Program-made: the position numbers and the translations under genes | Shown here: one piece after another, positions 8,240-12,383 of the stretch | Layout of the letters: each line of letters begins with the position of its first letter | How positions within the stretch are numbered: position 1 is the first letter of the stretch | The notes under the pieces: model-generated | Told to the model about the DNA's origin: nothing | Database searches by the model: none | The model's input: the letters and a program-made list of their open reading frames with translations, nothing else | Origin: Deltaproteobacteria bacterium | GTDB taxonomy: Bacteria; Myxococcota_A; Polyangia; Haliangiales; Haliangiaceae | DNA length: 12,383 bases | Direction: 5' to 3' | Assembly (NCBI GenBank): GCA_013813945.1 | Contig: JACCQV010000290.1 | Span: 1 to 12,383, forward strand

Positions 8240-8413
8240 GGTCTTTCCCCTAGGAGCAATCCTCGTGCCTTCGCTCGGCCTCTCTCCATGGCCTGCAGGC
8301 CCCCGCACATGTGCGAAGCGCCGGAACAGGGCGCATGGGCCCGGTACGGATGCCGCCGCGCGCTGCCGGTGTTTGCCCGTGGGCGCGCTCATGGCTCGCG
8401 CTACCTCCGAGAG
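8240..8413. other. divergent intergenic spacer
   Basis: A 174-bp stretch between two divergent genes, likely carrying both their promoters. Apart from the palindromes at 8290-8334 and the AGGGG ribosome-binding site of the minus-strand gene, I see no coding potential and no convincing sigma-70 promoter. Confidence 0.5.
8290..8334. promoter_or_regulatory. cluster of three dyads, candidate operator
   Basis: Two perfect 12-bp palindromes lie 2 bp apart: GGCCTGCAGGCC (8290-8301) and CGCACATGTGCG (8304-8315). A third inverted repeat, GCGCC/GGCGC (8318-8322 with 8330-8334, 7-nt loop), follows directly. They sit in the divergent spacer, 51 bp and more from the small membrane-protein start and 80 bp and more from the DctP-like start, a sensible place for a dimeric repressor or activator. 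A 12-bp palindrome is expected a few times by chance in 12 kb, so only the clustering argues for function. Confidence 0.35.
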
Positions 8414-9343
8414 ATGAGGTTCAGCGCCTTCGTGCTGCTCGCGATGCTCTCGGTGCACGCGTCACGCGCGGATGCCGATCCGCGCGACCCGGTGATCCTG
8501 CGCGTCGGGACGCAGGCGATCGACGGCAGCCGCTACATGAAAGACATCCTCGCTCTCGGCAAGGAGATCGAGAAGCGAACCCGGGGCTCGGTCCAGCTCG
8601 ACTGGGTCTCCGGTGGTCAGCTCGGAGATGAAGCCGTCATGGCGGCTCTCATCGCGAGCGGAAAGCTCGATGGCGGTGGCCTGTCCGAGACCGGCTTGAT
8701 CGCGCTGGTTCCCGAGATGGCGATGTGGCGGACACCGGGACTGGTGCGGACGTATGAGGAGGTTGATCGCGCGACGGCGGCTGCCGACGGCTCGGTTCGC
8801 GAGCTGTTCGCAACGCAGGGTCTGACGTTTGCGATGTGGGCCGACCTCGGCTTCGCGCACGTCTTCTCGACCGCGCCGATCACCAGCTTGCGTGCAGTGC
8901 TGGACAAGGCCGAGCGGTGGATCGCATCGCCGCTCGATGGCGCGCTGACCCAGGCGATCTCCAGCAGGCGCGCACGCGCCTGGGCGATGCCACCGCTCTA
9001 CATGCTCGCGATCGGCAGCGCCCATGTCCAGGCGATGTCGAACCTGCGCCATCACTATGTGATCGGCGGCCTCGTGTTCTCGCGGGCTGCATGGTCGCGG
9101 CTCACCGCGGCCGACCAGAAGACGGTCCTCGCCGTGTGCCGTGAGCGCGAACCGCGCATCCGCGCGAGCTGGCGCAAGGAGTCCGAGCGCGGAGTCGCCG
9201 CGCTCCGCAAGTCAGGCGTTGCGATCAACGGTGCGACCGATGCAGAGCTCACCGCGTTCGCCGGGGCCGCCGAGACCGGCCGCAAGGCTCTGGCGAAGGG
9301 CGACCTCGGGGCGAAGGTCCTCCGCGCGATCGATGCGCCGTGA
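8414..9343 (+). CDS. TRAP transporter solute-binding protein, DctP-like
   Basis: A 309-residue secreted protein of the TRAP-type periplasmic binding family (DctP), which captures carboxylates for a DctQM membrane transporter. Residues 1-21 form a signal peptide (MRFSAFVLLAMLSVHASRADA, cleavage likely after ADA). The mature part starts VILRVGTQA (27-35), continues with ALGKEIEKRTRGSVQLDWV (47-65), GGQLGDE (67-73) and MAALIASGKLDGGGLS (76-91), the usual early DctP landmarks, and has the late W-x-x-L-x-x-x-x-Q element (227-235). The segment where typical DctP proteins have K-I-R-x-P reads ERWIASPLDG (167-176), so the usual substrate-clamping arginine may be absent. No DctQ or DctM gene is visible in the window, so it is an orphan here. 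The start has only a weak purine-rich GAGAG upstream; the signal peptide fixes it. Confidence 0.85.
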   Translation: MRFSAFVLLAMLSVHASRADADPRDPVILRVGTQAIDGSRYMKDILALGKEIEKRTRGSVQLDWVSGGQLGDEAVMAALIASGKLDGGGLSETGLIALVPEMAMWRTPGLVRTYEEVDRATAAADGSVRELFATQGLTFAMWADLGFAHVFSTAPITSLRAVLDKAERWIASPLDGALTQAISSRRARAWAMPPLYMLAIGSAHVQAMSNLRHHYVIGGLVFSRAAWSRLTAADQKTVLAVCREREPRIRASWRKESERGVAALRKSGVAINGATDAELTAFAGAAETGRKALAKGDLGAKVLRAIDAP

Positions 9344-9464
9344 GCGACTTCTGTCACGGCGATTCTGTAAGCTCGCGCGCTGATCTCACACCCATAGAGC
9401 GGAGCGTGGACGTGTTCGATCTTGGTTGTTTCGTCGTCGGGGCGACCCGTGATACCTCGGCCGC
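9344..9464. other. intergenic spacer before the modular lipoprotein
   Basis: A 121-bp stretch that is less G+C-rich in places than its surroundings. It should hold the lipoprotein promoter; CATAGA at about 9391-9396 could serve as a -10 element but no good -35 is seen. There is no terminator-like hairpin with a T-run after the DctP-like gene, and no clear Shine-Dalgarno before 9465. Confidence 0.3.
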
Positions 9465-11726
9465 ATGATCGTTCGTCCCACCCTGGTTCTTGGCGCAGTT
9501 CTCGTTTCGGTGATGCTCGCTGCATGCGGGGATGACGGCAACAACAACGATGATTGCGGCGATGGTCACGTGACTGGCCCCGAGCAGTGTGACGACGGCA
9601 ACTCGAGCAGTGGTGACGGGTGCTCGGCATCGTGCCGCACCGAGGGCAGCCTCACCTGCGGCGACGGCACCGTCGATGTCGCGACCGAGCAGTGCGACGA
9701 CGGCAACACGACCGGCGGCGACGGCTGCTCGGCCACCTGCCAGAACGAGATGAATCTCCTGTGCGGCAACTCGACGATCGACGGCACCGAGGCGTGTGAC
9801 GACGGCAACGTCATCAGCGGCGATGGCTGCAGTGCGATGTGTACGATCGAGACCGGCGCCGGCACGTGCACGTCTCCGACGACGCTGCCGTTGATGGCGA
9901 TGGGCACCGACCTCGTCGGAACCGGCATGGGAGACACGACGGCCGGAATGAACAACCTCGCCGCCGGCGACTGCGATGGCGATACGGCGGGTGCAGGCAA
10001 GGACAACATCTGGAAGTTCACGACCACCGATGTTCGCGACGTCGTCATCGAGTTCACGCCGGATGTGAGCTTCGACGGCGGCATCCGCCTGATGACGATG
10101 CCGTGCATGATCAGCAGCGAGGTCGTCGACCTCATCGGCGGCGATGATGGCTGCTCCGATCGCGGAGGTGCTGGCGACACGGAGTACCTCGGTTACCTGA
10201 ACCTGCCCGCCGGGACCTACTACCTCGCGGTCGATGGCTACGAGGCCGCGGACATGGGTGTCTACGACTTCACAGTCACGGCCTCGCTGCCCGGCTGCGG
10301 CAACGGAACGCTGGGCAACCTCGAGCTGTGCGACGACGGCAACACGGCAGTCGGCGACGGCTGCGACGCGACCTGCACCCCCGAGGAGGACTGGAACTGC
10401 GACCAGAGCGAGCCCTCGGTGTGCCAGATGGAGGGCTGCGGAGACGGAATCCTCCAGCTCAACGAGACCTGCGATGACGACAACGTTGCCCCCGGCGACG
10501 GCTGCAGCGCGACCTGCCTCGTCGAGGCCAACTACACGTGTCTGGGCGAGCCTTCGGTCTGCGTGATGATGGGCTGCGGTAACGGCCTGATCGAGGCGGC
10601 CGAGGAGTGCGACGACGGCAACATGGTGAGCAGCGATCGTTGCTCGTCGGCGTGCGTGCTCGAGCAGGACTTCACGGAGACCGCTGAACCGAACAACACG
10701 GCGCCGATGGCGCTCACCGCGGGCAGCCACATCATCCGCGGTCAGTTCGCGACCGGCGACACCGACCTCTACACGTTCACGCTCGCGACGGCCGCGTCCG
10801 TCGAGATCGAGACCTACTTCACGATCAATGGCGATACGACGGACTACGAGGGTGTCGGCACGAACTCCATCTTCGACTGCCTCACGGCTTCCGACGACAC
10901 CATGCTGGCGGTCTTCGCCGCTGGCGTTGACACCACGGACGACGACCTCGCGCTGGCCGCTGACCTCGACGACGGGGATCGGTTCTGCGCGTACCTCGGT
11001 GCGAAGGACTCCGATGACGCTGACTTCGAGCTCGCCGGCGAGGATCCGACGCAGCTCGTGAACCTCCCGGCCGGCACGTACACGATCCGCGTCACCGACG
11101 ATCCCTCCGCCGGCGGTCCGATCGCTTCTCGCCGCTACATGCTCGACGTCAAGATCACCCCGGCCGGTACGGGTCCCGTCGCGCCGGCTCCAGGTGACCT
11201 CAAGATCAACGAGTTCCTCGCCGCCGATGGTGGATCCACGACGACTCCGGTCGGCGTCGATTCCAACTGCGACGGCACTCTCGTGAACAGCGACGACGAG
11301 TTCATCGAGCTCGTCAACGTGTCGAACAAGACGCTCGACCTGACGGGCGTGACCATCTCGGACCTGCTCGAAGTCAGGTTCACGTTCGCCACCCAGCTGA
11401 CGGGCAGCCTCACGCTCGCGCCGGGCAAGGCGGTCGTCGTGTGGGGTGGCGGGGCTCCGGCGTGCCCGGGCGTCACCAACTTCTTCACGAACGGAACGTT
11501 CCACACGCTGAGCCTCAACGATGCAGGTGACACGATCACCGTGGCGACGGGCGCGGCGACGCCGGTCACGATCGCGACGACCACGTACACCAGCCAGTCG
11601 ATGGTCAGGACGTCGCTCAACCTGTCGCCTGACGTGACGGGAACGACCTACGCACTCCACAGTGCAGTCTCGGGCGCCGTCGGTACCATCTCCCCCGGCA
11701 AGCGCGCCAACGGCACAGCGTTCTGA
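9465..11726 (+). CDS. modular surface lipoprotein: six DUF4215 repeats, two PPC-like domains, C-terminal lamin-tail domain
   Basis: A 753-residue predicted outer-surface lipoprotein. The signal peptide ends in lipobox LAAC (18-21, Cys21 lipidated). A short Asp/Asn linker leads to three DUF4215 Cys-rich repeats (31-57, 65-92, 100-126; pattern C-G-[DN]-G...C-D-D-G-N...G-D-G-C-x-x-x-C). A beta-sandwich resembling a pre-peptidase C-terminal (PPC) domain follows (about 138-272, ending LPAGTYYLAVDGYE), then three more DUF4215 repeats (278-304, 325-351, 371-397) and a second PPC-like domain (about 405-564, LPAGTYTIRVTDD). Residues about 576-700 match a lamin-tail domain: LKINEFLAAD (579-588), DDEFIELVNVSNKTLDLTG (610-628) and LTLAPGKAVVVWGGG (649-663). 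No catalytic domain or C-terminal sorting motif is seen, so adhesion or scaffolding is the likely role. High Asp content in the linkers suggests calcium binding. The next gene starts 2 nt after the stop. Confidence 0.9.
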   Translation: MIVRPTLVLGAVLVSVMLAACGDDGNNNDDCGDGHVTGPEQCDDGNSSSGDGCSASCRTEGSLTCGDGTVDVATEQCDDGNTTGGDGCSATCQNEMNLLCGNSTIDGTEACDDGNVISGDGCSAMCTIETGAGTCTSPTTLPLMAMGTDLVGTGMGDTTAGMNNLAAGDCDGDTAGAGKDNIWKFTTTDVRDVVIEFTPDVSFDGGIRLMTMPCMISSEVVDLIGGDDGCSDRGGAGDTEYLGYLNLPAGTYYLAVDGYEAADMGVYDFTVTASLPGCGNGTLGNLELCDDGNTAVGDGCDATCTPEEDWNCDQSEPSVCQMEGCGDGILQLNETCDDDNVAPGDGCSATCLVEANYTCLGEPSVCVMMGCGNGLIEAAEECDDGNMVSSDRCSSACVLEQDFTETAEPNNTAPMALTAGSHIIRGQFATGDTDLYTFTLATAASVEIETYFTINGDTTDYEGVGTNSIFDCLTASDDTMLAVFAAGVDTTDDDLALAADLDDGDRFCAYLGAKDSDDADFELAGEDPTQLVNLPAGTYTIRVTDDPSAGGPIASRRYMLDVKITPAGTGPVAPAPGDLKINEFLAADGGSTTTPVGVDSNCDGTLVNSDDEFIELVNVSNKTLDLTGVTISDLLEVRFTFATQLTGSLTLAPGKAVVVWGGGAPACPGVTNFFTNGTFHTLSLNDAGDTITVATGAATPVTIATTTYTSQSMVRTSLNLSPDVTGTTYALHSAVSGAVGTISPGKRANGTAF
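9555..10655 (+). repeat. six DUF4215 repeat units within the lipoprotein gene
   Basis: The units lie at 9555-9635, 9657-9740, 9762-9842, 10296-10376, 10437-10517 and 10575-10655, in two blocks of three separated by the first PPC-like domain. Each carries the DNA core TGYGACGACGGCAAC or a close variant; the fifth reads CDDDN instead of CDDGN in protein, and the sixth has SSDRC in place of SGDGC. Each unit has four cysteines in the same spacing, or nearly so, which fits two disulfides per unit. They probably arose by duplication within the gene. Confidence 0.85.
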
Positions 11727-11728
11727 AC

Positions 11729-12383
11729 GTGCTCAGGGCGGCGACGATCGCTGCATTGCTGCTCGGAGCATGCGGCACGGATCCCGGCGCAGAGCTGGTG
11801 GTCCGTGACGCGACGCTGGGCGCCGGGGTCCCCGCGCTGCTCGGCGCGGATCCGGGCGTCGTGTACTGGTCGGTCTCTGCCGCCGGTGCACCGAAGACGG
11901 TGGCGGGTGGCTCGCTCGCAACGCTGCCTACCGTCGGCGAAGCCCTGGGAACCGCCACCGGCGGGATCGCGCAGGTCGGCGACCATGTCGTGTTCTCGTC
12001 CGGCGGCAGGATCCTGCGCGCGAGCATCACGAGCCCGGCCGAAAAAGTCGCGAGCGCCACGGCCGAGACGCTCGCCGAGAGCGCGGATCCCGATCCGATT
12101 CTCGTCTGGACGGTCGGTGCCGAGGTGTCGTGGGGCAACGGCGACATCATGGAGTCGACGACGCTCGTCAAGGTCGTTCGCTGCGAACACGTCGAGGTCA
12201 CCGCCACCAGCATCTACGTCGCTGCCGAGGGCACGAATGAACGGCGGCTGTTCCGGATCGACCGCCGGACCGGCGTCGTGGACCCCCTCACCGCTTCGAG
12301 CACGCACGGTCCGTCGTTCCCGGGCGGAGAGACGGTGGGGGCCGCCTATCGCGGGCGTCTCGTCGGCGCTGACGACAGCGGAG
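11729..12383 (+). CDS. predicted lipoprotein, beta-propeller-like, unrecognised family (runs off the right edge)
   Basis: The first 218 codons of an open frame that continues past the window. The GTG at 11729 begins two bases after the previous stop, giving a short signal peptide MLRAATIAALLLGAC with lipobox LGAC (12-15, Cys15). The rest is strand-rich: VVYWSVSAAGAPKTVAGG (44-61), HVVFSSGGRILRASI (86-100), and SIYVAAEGTNERRLFRID (161-178) followed by RRTGVVDPL. This 'x-V-Y-x-A...R-L-x-R-I-D...G' rhythm resembles blades of a beta-propeller, as in many myxococcal surface proteins, but I cannot name a family. The near-contact with the preceding lipoprotein gene suggests co-transcription and translational coupling, since no Shine-Dalgarno is obvious. 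A start slightly upstream inside the previous gene cannot be excluded given the short signal peptide. Confidence 0.7.
   Translation, partial: MLRAATIAALLLGACGTDPGAELVVRDATLGAGVPALLGADPGVVYWSVSAAGAPKTVAGGSLATLPTVGEALGTATGGIAQVGDHVVFSSGGRILRASITSPAEKVASATAETLAESADPDPILVWTVGAEVSWGNGDIMESTTLVKVVRCEHVEVTATSIYVAAEGTNERRLFRIDRRTGVVDPLTASSTHGPSFPGGETVGAAYRGRLVGADDSG

Noticed and set aside
9354..11660. A 768-codon open frame on the minus strand opposite the modular lipoprotein gene.
   Set aside because: Its product is an Arg/Val/Glu-rich string without domains, typical of a GC-rich gene read in antisense. The plus strand gives a lipobox and clear domain repeats.
11648..12307. Minus-strand frames of about 200 codons at the right end.
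   Set aside because: The plus strand carries an uninterrupted frame with a lipobox; the minus-strand products are Arg/Ala/Ser-rich shadows.

Overview
The window is about two-thirds G+C, densely coded and without insertion sequences, RNA genes or CRISPR arrays that I can see. The style points to a high-GC member of the Myxococcota (former Deltaproteobacteria), probably a Polyangia/Haliangium-like lineage. The reasons are a lipoprotein carrying six DUF4215 (myxococcal cysteine-rich) repeats plus PPC-like and lamin-tail domains, a second surface lipoprotein, and an orphan TRAP-type binding protein. This placement is an inference from protein style, not from a marker gene.

Left two-thirds (1-7972, minus strand): eight genes in one tight run, apparently one operon. 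In order of transcription they are an N-formylglutamate amidohydrolase-like protein (7972-7067), a complete glycogen synthase GlgA (7047-5605), an ATP-grasp ligase (5604-4387), a peptidase S51/cyanophycinase-like protein whose catalytic Ser and His appear replaced (4390-3416), an esterase with an N-terminal E-set-like domain (3419-2283), a second and different ATP-grasp protein (2272-1013), a short esterase (1013-246), and the start of a GCS2-type glutamate-cysteine ligase-like protein (241 to beyond the left edge). Junctions are 4-nt or 1-nt overlaps or gaps of 0 to 19 nt. Three predicted carboxylate-amine ligases, two acyl hydrolases/transferases, two amide-hydrolase folds and one alpha-glucan polymerase look like a pathway that makes or decorates an amide- or ester-linked metabolite, or a modified glucan. 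This is the candidate undescribed system of the window; its product cannot be read from the sequence.

Middle (7973-8413): two short non-coding stretches around a 26-residue single-helix membrane protein on the minus strand. The divergent spacer 8240-8413 holds two perfect 12-bp palindromes only 2 bp apart.

Right (8414-12383, plus strand): a secreted TRAP DctP-like solute-binding protein, then a 753-residue modular lipoprotein, then, 2 nt further on, the start of another lipoprotein that runs off the right edge. These look like cell-envelope proteins and show no clear functional link to the minus-strand operon.
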